Assembly (NCBI RefSeq): GCF_006715635.1
Contig: NZ_VFNP01000001.1
Coordinates: 1,736,001 to 1,800,000, forward strand
Source of the DNA: Streptomyces sp. SLBN-118
GTDB taxonomy: Bacteria > Actinomycetota > Actinomycetes > Streptomycetales > Streptomycetaceae
Length of the DNA: 64,000 nt
Direction of reading: 5' to 3'
Shown: positions 1 through 8,442 of the stretch, piece after piece
How the letters are laid out: each line of letters starts with the position of its first letter
How positions within the stretch are numbered: position 1 is the first letter of the stretch
Made by a program: the position numbers and the translations under genes
Notes under the pieces: model-generated
Seen by the model: the letters and a program-made list of their open reading frames with translations, nothing else
The model's database searches: none
What the model was told of the DNA's origin: nothing

Positions 1-783
1 GTCGAGCGCCTCGTCGGCGCCGCCGCCGAGGCTCATGTTGGCGACGGACGGGCCCTTGTGGTTCTTGGTGACCCAGTCGATGCCCGCGACGACCTGCTCG
101 GTGGTGCCGGAGCCGTTGTTGTCCAGCACCCGCACCGCGACGATCTTCGCCTTCTTGGCTACGCCGTGGGCCGTACCGGCGATGGTGCCCGCGACATGGG
201 TGCCGTGGCCATTGCCGTCGTCGGCGGAGTCGTCGTTGTCGACGGCGTCGAAGCCGTGCGCGGCGCGGCCACCGAAGTCCTTGTGGGAGATGCGGACTCC
301 GGTGTCGATGACGTACGCCGTCACGCCTTCACCGGCGCTGTCCGGGTAGGTGTACTTCTTGTCGCCGGCGGTGTCGGCCTGGTCGATGCGGTCCAGGCCC
401 CAGGACGGCGGGTTGTCCTGGGTCGCGTTGATCGAGAACTTCTTGTTCTGGACGACCTTGGCGACGGCCGGGTCGGCGGCGAGGCGCTTGGCCTCGGTCT
501 CCGAAAGGCCGCTGGCGGAGAAGCCGTTGATGGCGGAGCTGAAGTTGCGCTGCAGCTTGCCGCCGTACTCCTTGGCCAGGTCCTGCTTGTCGGCCTTCTG
601 GTCCAGCATCACGATGTAGCTGCCGGCGACGGCGCCTTCGGCGTTCGCACCGTAGACGGTGCCCTCGGCGGGAGTCGCGGCTCCCGCGAAGGACGTGCCG
701 AATACGGTCACTCCGGCTGCGGCAGCCACGGCAGTTATGGCCGCGGTGAGCTTGATCCTGCTCGCACGCTTATGAGTTGCCAT
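1..783 (-). CDS. Secreted S8 (subtilisin-like) serine protease, 5' part
   Basis: The reading frame runs off the left edge, so only the first 261 residues are present. It starts at ATG 783 behind GAGGAG. The product begins with a basic, Ala-rich signal peptide (MATHKRASRIK..., ending near AGAATP), followed by an inhibitor-I9 type propeptide (YIVMLDQKAD) at about residues 50-125. The protease domain then shows the catalytic Asp in YVIDTGVR and the catalytic His in GHGTHVAGTIAG; the Ser motif lies outside the window. This is the proteinase K-like layout of secreted Streptomyces proteases. It is divergent from the MMPL gene at 1155. Its role is presumably extracellular protein degradation. Confidence 0.93.
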   Translation of the reverse strand, partial: MATHKRASRIKLTAAITAVAAAAGVTVFGTSFAGAATPAEGTVYGANAEGAVAGSYIVMLDQKADKQDLAKEYGGKLQRNFSSAINGFSASGLSETEAKRLAADPAVAKVVQNKKFSINATQDNPPSWGLDRIDQADTAGDKKYTYPDSAGEGVTAYVIDTGVRISHKDFGGRAAHGFDAVDNDDSADDGNGHGTHVAGTIAGTAHGVAKKAKIVAVRVLDNNGSGTTEQVVAGIDWVTKNHKGPSVANMSLGGGADEALD

Positions 784-1154
784 GAAGAGGGGACTCCTCG
801 TCATTCAGTTTTTGTGGGGGGATCGGCCCGCGGACGAAAAAATTCCGGGGGCCGACTCGAAACCCTGACCGATTGACGCGCCCAGATCAAGACCTTCATG
901 CAGCTGTGACTTAGTCAACAAAGTTTCGTAATAAGGAATCGGCCAGTGCCGTACAAGTCGGACTTTGCCCCCAACTCTTTTACATGTAGGGGGCGTCCAT
1001 CCTCCTTGTCGGGGACTCGACCACTCCGAAAGGAGGAGAGAACCACCGTGCGGGGTCACCGGCAAGCAGGAGGAGAAGGCTTGATTCCGCCCTTAGGTTC
1101 GAAGCGGAGACGACGGCGCCGCGCCGACGTCACGCGTGAGGGGGCAGGGCTGTC
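784..1154. promoter_or_regulatory. Divergent intergenic region between protease and MMPL gene
   Basis: This is 371 bases without a convincing gene. A relatively AT-rich patch lies at about 909-940. On the minus strand TTGACT (918-913) is followed 17 bases later by AGGTCT (895-890), a weak candidate promoter for the protease with a leader of about 100 bases. GAGGGGGCAGGG before 1155 is the likely ribosome site of the MMPL gene. The promoter call is a guess from spacing only. Confidence 0.3.
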
Positions 1155-3422
1155 ATGGGGAACGCAGGAGGGGGTCCGCGCGGAGTCGCCGCGCGGGCCG
1201 GCGGCTGGAGTGCTCAGCACCGCTGGGCCGCCGTGGGGATCTGGGTGCTTTTCGTCCTGCTCGCCATGGCGGCCGGTTCGGCTGCGGGCAACGTCAAACT
1301 CAAGGACGACGAACAGCTGAAGGGTGAGACCACGCAGGCCGCGAAGATCACAGCGAAGGCCGGCGTCGAGGAACCGGCCGGCGAGACCGTGCTCGTCCAG
1401 GCCCGCAACGGCTCGGTGAAAGCCACCGACCCGGGATTCCGCAAGGCCGTCGACGACGTGGTCACGGCAGTCGGCGACACGGGTGCCGTCACCGCGGTGA
1501 CGTCGCCGTACGACACCAAGAGCATCTCGAAGGACGGACGCAGCGCGCTCGTCCAGTTCGATGTGCGCGGAGACGCCGATACGGCTGGTGACCGGATCGA
1601 GCCGGTACTCAAGGCCGTTGCCACGGTCCAGGACAAGCACAAGGAGCTGCGGATCGAGGAGATCGGCGGCGCCAGTATGCGAAAGACCTTCGACGACGCG
1701 TTCGGCGACGACTTCAAGCAGGCGGAGCTCTCCGCGGTACCGGTCGCGCTCGGCATTCTGCTGATCGCCTTCGGCGCCCTGGTGGCCGCACTGCTGCCGG
1801 TGGGCCTTGCCATCACCGCGATCATGGCGACGACGGGGCTGATGGGCGTCGTCAGCCACTTCCAGCCGATGAGCGACAGCGCGAGCTCAGTGATGCTGCT
1901 GGTGGGTCTGGCGGTCGGCGTCGACTACTGCCTGTTCTATCTGCGGCGCGAGCGCGAGGAGCGGGCCGCGGGACACGACGCGCACACAGCGATGCAGATC
2001 GCCGCGGCGACCAGTGGCCGGGCCGTCATCGTCTCCGGTGTGACGGTGTGTGTGGCGATGGCGGGCATGCTCTTCACCGGCATCGGCACGTTCGAGTCGA
2101 TGGGCCTGGCCTCGCTGATCGTGGTGGCCGTGGCGATGGTGGGCTCGGTGACGGTGCTGCCGGCGCTGCTTTCGCTGCTCGGCGAGCGGGTGGAGAAGGG
2201 GCGCATCCCCTTCCTGAACCGCAAGAAGCGCGGCGGGAACGGCACCAACAGCGGCAGCCGCGTGTGGACCCGGGTCCTCGGCACCGTACTGAAGCGTCCC
2301 GTGGTGTCGTTGGTGGTGGCCGCTGGAGCGCTGGTCGCCATCGCACTGCCCGCTCTCGGCATGAAGACGCAGAACCTCACGCTCGACCAGGAGTTCGGCG
2401 ACTCCGTGCCGATCGTGGCGACCTACGGACGGGTCAACGAGGCGTTCCCGGGCGGTGCGGACCCGGCGGTGGTCGTCGTCAAGGCGGACGACATCAACGC
2501 GGGGCCGGTGAAGCAGGGGATCGACGACTTCCGTAAGCAGGCGGTGAGTTCGGGCGCGTCCCGGGGGCCCGTCGAAGTGGTGCGCCACGACGCGCAGGGC
2601 ATCGCGTTTGTATACGTTCCGCTGGTGGGCGGCTCCGACCAGGGCAAGGCGGAGAAGAGCCTGGACATCCTGCGCAAGGAGGTTCGTCCGGCGACACTCG
2701 GCAGGATCGACGGGCTCCAGGCGCCGATCACCGGTCAGGTCGCGGGCTCGAAGGACTTCAACGACCAGCTCACCGGGGCCGTGACACCTGTCTTCGCCTT
2801 TGTGGTGGTGTTCGCCTTCATCCTGATGCTGCTGTCGTTCCGGTCGCTGACGATCGCGATCACCTCCATCGTGCTCAACCTGCTGTCGGTCGGCGCGGCG
2901 TACGGAATTCTCACCGCGGTCTTCCAGCACGGCTGGGGAGCGTCGCTGGTCGGCGCGGAGGGCGTGGGCGCCATCGTCACATGGCTGCCGCTGTTCCTCT
3001 TCGTAATCCTGTTCGGACTCTCGATGGACTACCACGTGTTCGTGGTGTCCCGGATCCGCGAGGCGAAGCTGGCGGGGCGCGGGACGCGGGACGCGATCAC
3101 GCACGGCGTGGTGACGACGGCGGGCGTGGTCACGAGCGCGGCGGTCATCATGGTGGCGGTGTTCGCGATCTTCGGCACGCTGTCGATGCAGTCCATGAAG
3201 CAGATGGGTGTCGGCCTCGCCGCAGCGGTGCTGATCGACGCGACGATCATCCGCGGGGTGCTGCTTCCGGCGATCATGGCGCTGCTCGGCGAGAGCAACT
3301 GGTACTTCCCGAAGTGGCTGCGGTGGCTTCCGGACCTGACCCACGACGAGTCCGCGGTGGCTCCCGCCCAGGTCATGGGGACGCACCACGACGACGACCG
3401 CCCGGACCCGGTGCGGGTCTGA
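1155..3422 (+). CDS. MMPL-family (RND-like) membrane exporter
   Basis: The 755-residue protein has the MMPL/YdfJ plan. There is one N-terminal membrane helix (about 25-45), a roughly 170-residue extracytoplasmic domain and a bundle of five helices (about 195-350). A basic linker follows, and the whole unit then repeats (helix near 380, second external domain, bundle from about 545). The second bundle contains the family signature GLSMDYHVFVVSRI, and the first has GVDYCLFYLRREREE. Such proteins use the proton gradient to export lipids or hydrophobic small molecules across the plasma membrane; the substrate here is unknown. The ATG at 1155 follows GAGGGGGCAGGG. A strong hairpin follows the gene at 3457-3503. 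Confidence 0.9.
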   Translation: MGNAGGGPRGVAARAGGWSAQHRWAAVGIWVLFVLLAMAAGSAAGNVKLKDDEQLKGETTQAAKITAKAGVEEPAGETVLVQARNGSVKATDPGFRKAVDDVVTAVGDTGAVTAVTSPYDTKSISKDGRSALVQFDVRGDADTAGDRIEPVLKAVATVQDKHKELRIEEIGGASMRKTFDDAFGDDFKQAELSAVPVALGILLIAFGALVAALLPVGLAITAIMATTGLMGVVSHFQPMSDSASSVMLLVGLAVGVDYCLFYLRREREERAAGHDAHTAMQIAAATSGRAVIVSGVTVCVAMAGMLFTGIGTFESMGLASLIVVAVAMVGSVTVLPALLSLLGERVEKGRIPFLNRKKRGGNGTNSGSRVWTRVLGTVLKRPVVSLVVAAGALVAIALPALGMKTQNLTLDQEFGDSVPIVATYGRVNEAFPGGADPAVVVVKADDINAGPVKQGIDDFRKQAVSSGASRGPVEVVRHDAQGIAFVYVPLVGGSDQGKAEKSLDILRKEVRPATLGRIDGLQAPITGQVAGSKDFNDQLTGAVTPVFAFVVVFAFILMLLSFRSLTIAITSIVLNLLSVGAAYGILTAVFQHGWGASLVGAEGVGAIVTWLPLFLFVILFGLSMDYHVFVVSRIREAKLAGRGTRDAITHGVVTTAGVVTSAAVIMVAVFAIFGTLSMQSMKQMGVGLAAAVLIDATIIRGVLLPAIMALLGESNWYFPKWLRWLPDLTHDESAVAPAQVMGTHHDDDRPDPVRV

Positions 3423-3430
3423 GGGTTCCT

Positions 3431-3530
3431 CCCCGGGGGTCCGCCCGGACCCCACTCCTCAAACGCCGGAGGGGCTGAATTTCAGCCCGTCCGGCGTTTG
3501 AGGACTTGCGGCCGAAGGTCGTATCCGGGG
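3431..3530 (-). repeat. Dispersed ~100-bp hairpin element, copy 1
   Basis: Read on the minus strand, this stretch matches 22130-22230 on the plus strand over about 100 bases with a limited number of mismatches. It contains the block CGACCTTCGGCCGCA, then TCCTCAAACGCC, a hairpin core, GGCG-TTGAGGAG and a GGTCCGGG/CCCCC arm. Both copies sit between convergent gene ends. Similar intergenic hairpins are widespread in Streptomyces, but the flanking conserved block shows that more than a bare terminator is shared. Confidence 0.7.
3457..3503. terminator. Bidirectional hairpin terminator after MMPL and sugar-binding genes
   Basis: Two 23-base arms (3457-3479 and 3481-3503) pair with a single mismatch around a one-base centre. 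The hairpin lies between two convergent stops (3422 plus, 3534 minus). There is no U-tract, as usual for Streptomyces terminators. Confidence 0.7.
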
Positions 3531-3533
3531 CTT

Positions 3534-4829
3534 TCAGCGCTGGTAGCGGGCCAGCACCAGATTGCCGTCCCTGACGAGGCGTTTCTTCAGCTCGCCGGTG
3601 TCGATCGCGCCGCTGTAGTACTCCTGCAGCGCCGGCGTCGCCACCTTGTCCTTCCACTCCGGATAGCCGCGCACCGACTGCGCGGGCGCGGAGCGCAGAT
3701 CACGCGCGAGCGCCGCGCCCGTCGCCCAGCCGTCCTTCTCGGTGTGCAGCGCCGGGTCGGCGAGCGCCCGGGTGCCGGTCGGCAGCATCCAGTCGCCCTT
3801 CGCCAGACGCACCGTGTTCTCCGGCCGCAGCATGAAGTCGATGAACTGCGCCGCCTCCTTCTTGTACGGACTGTCCTCGGCGACCGAGAGCGTCTGGGGG
3901 CTCACCCCCTGGGCCGGACCCTCGGGACCTGCGGGCGCGGGCAGCACCGTCCACTCGAAGCCCTCGGGTGCCTGCTGCACGATCTGCTGCCGGTAGGAGA
4001 ATCCCAGCGGGACCATGGCGTACTTGCCGCCGAAGAATCCGGGCAGGGTGTCCGAGCCGCCTGAGCCCAAGGTGGTACGGGAGGCGCTCTTGTCGGTGTT
4101 GACCTGGGCGTGGATGGTACCGGGCACCACCGCGTCGCCGTCCGTGAATTCGACGGTGACCCGGCCGTCGTCCCCACGGTGGAACAGCTGCCCGCCGGCC
4201 GAAACGCCCAGGTTCAGGGTGGCTGACACCGGTTCCTTGAGCGGCCAGGCGATCCCGTACTTCCCCTTCCCCATCCGGGCCGTCAGCGTCCTGGTCACCT
4301 CCCGGAACTCCTCCCAGCTCCAGGGCCGCCGATCCGTCGGGAGACGGACCCCGGACGCGTCGAGGACCTTCTTGTTGGCGATCAGGACGCGTGGCTCCTG
4401 GAGGAAGGGGACACCGTAGATCCCCTTGCCGAAGGTCGTCGTCTCCCAACTCCGCTGCGGGATGTCGGACATGAGGCGCTGGGGCAGCAGCTCGCTCAGG
4501 TCGGCGAGATACCCGCCGTACGCGAAGTCGGCGAGGTCGTCGGACGCGTCATGGATGATGTCCGGCGCCTCACCGCCCTCGAAGGAGGTCAGCAGCTGGT
4601 CATGGACGCTGTCCCAGCTGCCCTGGACGTACTGGACCTGGATGCCGGGATGGCTCGCGTTCCACTCCTTCACCAGCTCCTTGTTGGCGTCGACGGACTC
4701 CTTCTGCCAGGCCAGCGACTGGAAGCGCAGCGTGACCTTTCCATCCGTGCTCCCGGTTCCGCCGCCCGAGCATCCGCTCAGCACAAGGGTGAGCGCGGAG
4801 GCCACCGCCGTCAGCATCCGTACACGCAT
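3534..4829 (-). CDS. Sugar ABC transporter substrate-binding lipoprotein
   Basis: This is a 431-residue extracellular solute-binding protein of family 1 (MalE type). The start is ATG 4829, whose last base-pairs overlap the stop of the upstream permease (TGATG). The N-terminus is a lipoprotein signal: MRVRMLTAV, a hydrophobic core, then the lipobox LSGC with Cys near residue 20. Typical segments follow (WNASHPGIQVQYVQGSW near the front, EAPDIIHDASDDLADFAYGG near residue 80, KKEAAQFIDFMLRPENT towards the end). It would capture a sugar outside the membrane and hand it to the two permeases encoded upstream. The sugar cannot be told from sequence. No ATPase gene is nearby. Unusually, the binding protein is last in the operon. 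Confidence 0.92.
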   Translation of the reverse strand: MRVRMLTAVASALTLVLSGCSGGGTGSTDGKVTLRFQSLAWQKESVDANKELVKEWNASHPGIQVQYVQGSWDSVHDQLLTSFEGGEAPDIIHDASDDLADFAYGGYLADLSELLPQRLMSDIPQRSWETTTFGKGIYGVPFLQEPRVLIANKKVLDASGVRLPTDRRPWSWEEFREVTRTLTARMGKGKYGIAWPLKEPVSATLNLGVSAGGQLFHRGDDGRVTVEFTDGDAVVPGTIHAQVNTDKSASRTTLGSGGSDTLPGFFGGKYAMVPLGFSYRQQIVQQAPEGFEWTVLPAPAGPEGPAQGVSPQTLSVAEDSPYKKEAAQFIDFMLRPENTVRLAKGDWMLPTGTRALADPALHTEKDGWATGAALARDLRSAPAQSVRGYPEWKDKVATPALQEYYSGAIDTGELKKRLVRDGNLVLARYQR

Positions 4830-5671
4830 CAGGACTTCACCGCCCCTGCCAGCATCCCGCCCGTGATCCGCTTCTGGATGATCGCGAAGATGGCGAGCGA
4901 GGGGATCGTCGCCAGGAACGCGGCCGCGGCGAGCGGCCCGAGGTCGGCGACGCCCTCCGCGCCGAGGAAGTGGGTGAGGACGACCGGCAGGGTCTGTTTC
5001 TCGGGCGTCTTGAGCATGACGAGGGCGAAGAAGAACTCGTTCCATGCGGTGATGAACGCGAACAGCGCGGTCGCGACGATGCCGGGCGCGAGCAGCGGTG
5101 CGGTGACCGAGAGGAGCGTGCGTGCCCGGCCCGCGCCGTCGACGGCCGCGGCCTCCTCCAGCTCGCGCGGCACGGCCCGTACGTAGCCGACCAGCATCCA
5201 GAGCGCGAACGGCAGCGACCACACCACGTACACCATGATCAGACCGAACAGGCTGTTGATCAGATGCAGGTTCTTGAGGATCAGGAACAGCGGAATGATC
5301 ACCAGGACGAACGGGAACGCCTGGCTGACCACGACCCAGCCGGTGGCGGCGGCTGAGAGCTTGGAGCGGTTGCGGGCCATCACATACGCCATGGGGGTCG
5401 CGATCACGACGGCGACGACCGCGGCGGCGAGGGCCGCGACAAGGCTGTTGCCCGCGGCCCGCAGGAGGGGCTGTTCGTCGAAGGCCTGGCGGAAGTTGTC
5501 GAGCGTGGGGTCCTCGGGGATCCACGTGGGGTGCAGGGAGCCGAGTTCCCGCGCCGGTTTGAAGGCGGTGGAGATCAGCCAGAGGAAGGGGAACGCGAGG
5601 AAGACGAGGTAGCACAGCAGCGCGAGGTACTGGCCGGTGCGGCCCGATCTGCTCGTGCGGAGTGCCGTCAC
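4829..5671 (-). CDS. Sugar ABC transporter permease (MalG type)
   Basis: The 280-residue inner-membrane protein has six predicted helices. The EAA loop that contacts the ATPase is visible as EEAAAVDGAGRARTLL near residue 190, and the tail ITGGMLAGAVKS is typical of MalG-type subunits. It starts at GTG 5671, which overlaps the previous permease's stop (GTGA), and its own stop overlaps the binding-protein start. All three genes must therefore be translated together. It forms the membrane channel with the product of 5668-6615. Confidence 0.92.
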   Translation of the reverse strand: MTALRTSRSGRTGQYLALLCYLVFLAFPFLWLISTAFKPARELGSLHPTWIPEDPTLDNFRQAFDEQPLLRAAGNSLVAALAAAVVAVVIATPMAYVMARNRSKLSAAATGWVVVSQAFPFVLVIIPLFLILKNLHLINSLFGLIMVYVVWSLPFALWMLVGYVRAVPRELEEAAAVDGAGRARTLLSVTAPLLAPGIVATALFAFITAWNEFFFALVMLKTPEKQTLPVVLTHFLGAEGVADLGPLAAAAFLATIPSLAIFAIIQKRITGGMLAGAVKS

Positions 5672-6615
5672 CGCTCATCGCCTCCCTTGAGCCGTCCTGC
5701 GAGGTGGAGGGCGAGCATCACCGAGATCACCGCGACCATGACGCAGCCCATGGCGGCGGCGTAGCCGAACTGGCCGTAGCGGAAAGCCTCTTCATAAGCG
5801 AAGAGCATGGGGAGGCGGGTTCGCCCACCGGGTCCGCCGTTGGTGAGCACATAGACCAGGGCGAACGAGTTGAAGTTCCAGATGAAGTTGAGCGCGGTGA
5901 CGGCCAGGGCGACGGGCCTGAGGGCGGGCCAGGTGACCGTACGGAACCGGCGCCAGGCGCCCGCGCCGTCGAGGGCGGCGGCCTCGTGCAGTTCGTACGG
6001 GGTGTTCTGCAGGCCCGCGAGGAGCGCGACGGTCGTCTGTGGCATGCCCGCCCAGATCCCGACGACGATCACTGCGGGCAGGGCGGTGGCCAGACCGCTG
6101 AGCCAGTCCCGCCCGTCGCCGAGGCCGAGGTCACGGATGGTCTCGTTGAGGATGCCCGCGTCGGGGTTGTAGACGAGACGCCACATGATGCCGACGACGA
6201 CTTCGGGCATGGCCCAGGGGATGATCGCGAGCGCGCGGGCGAGCCAGCGTAATCGGAGATTCTGGTTGAGCAGGAGGGCGAGACCGAGCGCGAGCGCGAA
6301 CTGGGGAACGGTGACGCCGACCGCCCAGAGCAGGCCGATCCGGAACGAGTCCCAGAAGAGGGTGTCGTGGACCAGGTCCTGGAAGTTGAGGGTGCCGATC
6401 CACTCCGTTGGTTCGGTGCGGCCCGCCTGGGAGTCGGTGAAGGCGAGAGAGATGCCATAGAGCAGCGGGCCGACACTCAGGACGAGGATCGGGATCAGGG
6501 CGGGCAGTACGAGAAACCAGGCCCCGTGGTCGAGTTGTTTTCCCGGCCGCGGCTGTCCGGGTGATCGCCTTCCGGACTGCCTCTCGGACCGCGGCGCAGC
6601 GTTCGCCAATGTCAC
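5668..6615 (-). CDS. Sugar ABC transporter permease (MalF type)
   Basis: The 315-residue membrane protein is the first gene of the three-gene sugar uptake operon. A basic cytoplasmic tail precedes the first helix (FLVLPALIPILVLSVGPLLY). The EAA loop reads HEAAALDGAGAWRRFR near residue 215, and NGGPGGRTRLP is a common MalF-family segment. The start is GTG 6615. The APH-type gene begins about 95 bases away on the other strand, so the short gap 6616-6709 must hold both promoters. Confidence 0.92.
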   Translation of the reverse strand: MTLANAAPRSERQSGRRSPGQPRPGKQLDHGAWFLVLPALIPILVLSVGPLLYGISLAFTDSQAGRTEPTEWIGTLNFQDLVHDTLFWDSFRIGLLWAVGVTVPQFALALGLALLLNQNLRLRWLARALAIIPWAMPEVVVGIMWRLVYNPDAGILNETIRDLGLGDGRDWLSGLATALPAVIVVGIWAGMPQTTVALLAGLQNTPYELHEAAALDGAGAWRRFRTVTWPALRPVALAVTALNFIWNFNSFALVYVLTNGGPGGRTRLPMLFAYEEAFRYGQFGYAAAMGCVMVAVISVMLALHLAGRLKGGDER

Positions 6616-6709
6616 GGATTCGACACCCCCAGCCTCGACGGCCCCGTCATCGTGCTGACGGTCCGTCGGTTCGTCAACCCAACCTGCCGGGATGCGAAAC
6701 TATGTCGCC

Positions 6710-7561
6710 ATGGACGAGACACGGGCACGCGCCGTACTGGTGGCCGCGGGACTGCCCGCCGACGCGACGCTGCTGGCGCTCGGCGAGAACGCGGTCTTCG
6801 GGGCGGGCGAGGTGGTCGTCAAGATCGGCCGGCACGCGGAGTTGATGGCCCGCGCGGAACGTGAACTGGCCGTCGGCGCCTGGCTGGAGGAGTCCGGCGT
6901 TCCCGCCGTCCGCCCGGCTGAACCGAAGGCGCGCCTGGTGGAAGGCCATCCGGTGACGGTCTGGCACCGCCTGCCGGAGGCTGTGCGGGCGGCGGAGCCG
7001 GCGGATCTGGCAGAGCTGCTGCGGCTGATTCACGCCCTGCCGTCGCCCGACTTCTCACTTCCGCGGCGGGATGTGCTGGGCGGCGTCGAGCGGTGGCTTC
7101 GGCTGGCGGGGGACGCGATCCACCCGGCGGACGCGGCGTATCTGCGCGAACGCCGCGACGGTTTCGCGGAGGCCGCCTCCATGCTGACCCCCCATCTGCA
7201 GGCCGGTCCGATCCACGGCGACGCGCTCCCCCGCAATGTCCACGTGGGCCCGGACGGGCCGGTCGTGGTGGACCTCGAGACCTTCTCGGACGACCTGCGC
7301 GAACACGATCTGGTGGTCATGGCGCTGGCGCGCGACCGGTACGGGCTGACGCCGGAGGCGTACGAGTCGTTCACGGGCGCGTACGGGTGGGATGTGCGCG
7401 AATGGGAGGGGTGCGCGGTGCTGCGGGGCGCGCGGGAAACGGCGAGCTGCGCGTGGGTGGCGCAGCACGCTCCGACGAACCCCAGGGCGCGGGAGGAGTT
7501 CGCGAGGCGGGTGGCGTCACTGCGGGATGGAGCGGAAGGCATCCGCTGGTACGTGTTTTGA
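6710..7561 (+). CDS. APH-fold phosphotransferase (aminoglycoside/choline kinase-like)
   Basis: The roughly 283-residue protein has the protein-kinase-like fold of the phosphotransferase enzyme family. A nucleotide-binding Lys lies in GEVVVKIGRHAEL. The catalytic loop IHGDALPRNVHV gives the HGD and Asn residues, and VVVDLETFSDD carries the metal-binding Asp. The substrate is unknown; most chromosomal members are not resistance enzymes. I prefer ATG 6710 (MDETRAR...) but an in-frame ATG at 6692 is possible, and neither has a clear ribosome site. It is divergent from the sugar permease operon and convergent with the exonuclease gene. Confidence 0.85.
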   Translation: MDETRARAVLVAAGLPADATLLALGENAVFGAGEVVVKIGRHAELMARAERELAVGAWLEESGVPAVRPAEPKARLVEGHPVTVWHRLPEAVRAAEPADLAELLRLIHALPSPDFSLPRRDVLGGVERWLRLAGDAIHPADAAYLRERRDGFAEAASMLTPHLQAGPIHGDALPRNVHVGPDGPVVVDLETFSDDLREHDLVVMALARDRYGLTPEAYESFTGAYGWDVREWEGCAVLRGARETASCAWVAQHAPTNPRAREEFARRVASLRDGAEGIRWYVF

Positions 7562-7622
7562 CCTTGTCCCGCCCCGCACCATCCCGTGAGCAAGGGGCCT
7601 CGCCGCCCGGACGCTGAACTGC

Positions 7623-8345
7623 TCAGCCCCTCACCCGCGCCGGCTCCCGCAGGGGCCACGTGCCGTCCACCACCGCGTCCGGCTCGCCTTTCCCCCGCAG
7701 GAAGCGCTGGAAGTCCGTCGCCCACTGTGCGTACCACTCGATCTGACGCTCATGCAGCTCCGCAGGCGTCAGCGCGGCCACCTCTGCGTGGCGTTCGGCT
7801 ATCGCGCAGGCCACGCGGACCGCGGCCACCGCGTCCGAGGTCGCGTCGTGGGCCGACTCCAGCACCACGCCGTACTCCTTGCAGACCGCCTCCAGTGTCC
7901 GCTTGCCCTTGCGGTAGCGGTCGACCGCCCGGTCGATGGTGTACGGGTCGATCACGGGGCCGATCGGGCGGCCGTCCAGCCTGGCGCTCAGTGACGGCAG
8001 GCCGTGGCGCCGCAACTCGGCCGTCAGCAGTGTCAGATCGAATGCCGCGTTGTACGCGACGACCGGCACCCCCTGTGCCCAGTACCCGGCCAGCGTCTGG
8101 GCGATCTCCTCCGCCACGTCCCGCGCCGGGCGGCCCTGTGCCGTCGCGTGCTCGCTGGTGATGCCGTGGATCGCCGACGCCTGTGCCGGGATGCGGATCC
8201 CCGGGTCCGCAAGCCAGCCCCGCTGCCTCACCGGCTCCCCCGCCCGGACCTCGACGACCGCCGCCGTCACGATCCGCGCCTCATGCGGCTCAGTCCCTGT
8301 CGTCTCCAGGTCGAAGCCGACCAGCGGTTCCCCGTGCCAAGCCAT
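7623..8345 (-). CDS. DEDDh 3'-5' exonuclease domain protein (DnaQ-like)
   Basis: The 240-residue protein has the exonuclease fold of the DNA polymerase III epsilon subunit. Motif I is GFDLETTGTEP (Asp and Glu metal ligands), motif II is YNAAFDLTLL and motif III is the H-x4-D in SAHDATSDAVA. It lacks the polymerase-binding tail, so it is probably a stand-alone proofreading or repair exonuclease. ATG 8345 is chosen because GAGGAGGGGGC lies just upstream. The upstream frame stays open to 8441, but those residues look unlike the family. Confidence 0.88.
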   Translation of the reverse strand: MAWHGEPLVGFDLETTGTEPHEARIVTAAVVEVRAGEPVRQRGWLADPGIRIPAQASAIHGITSEHATAQGRPARDVAEEIAQTLAGYWAQGVPVVAYNAAFDLTLLTAELRRHGLPSLSARLDGRPIGPVIDPYTIDRAVDRYRKGKRTLEAVCKEYGVVLESAHDATSDAVAAVRVACAIAERHAEVAALTPAELHERQIEWYAQWATDFQRFLRGKGEPDAVVDGTWPLREPARVRG

Positions 8346-8442
8346 CGTGGCCCCCTCCTCAGTGGTGCGGTGGTGCTTCCCCGTGGGCATCCCGTCGGGC
8401 ATCCCCCATCGGGTGTTCACCCTCCCACGCGGCACTGACAAC

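Noticed and set aside
1887..3455. A 522-codon minus-strand open frame across the MMPL gene
   Set aside because: His/Arg/Asp-rich shadow with no domain; the plus strand encodes clear membrane helices.
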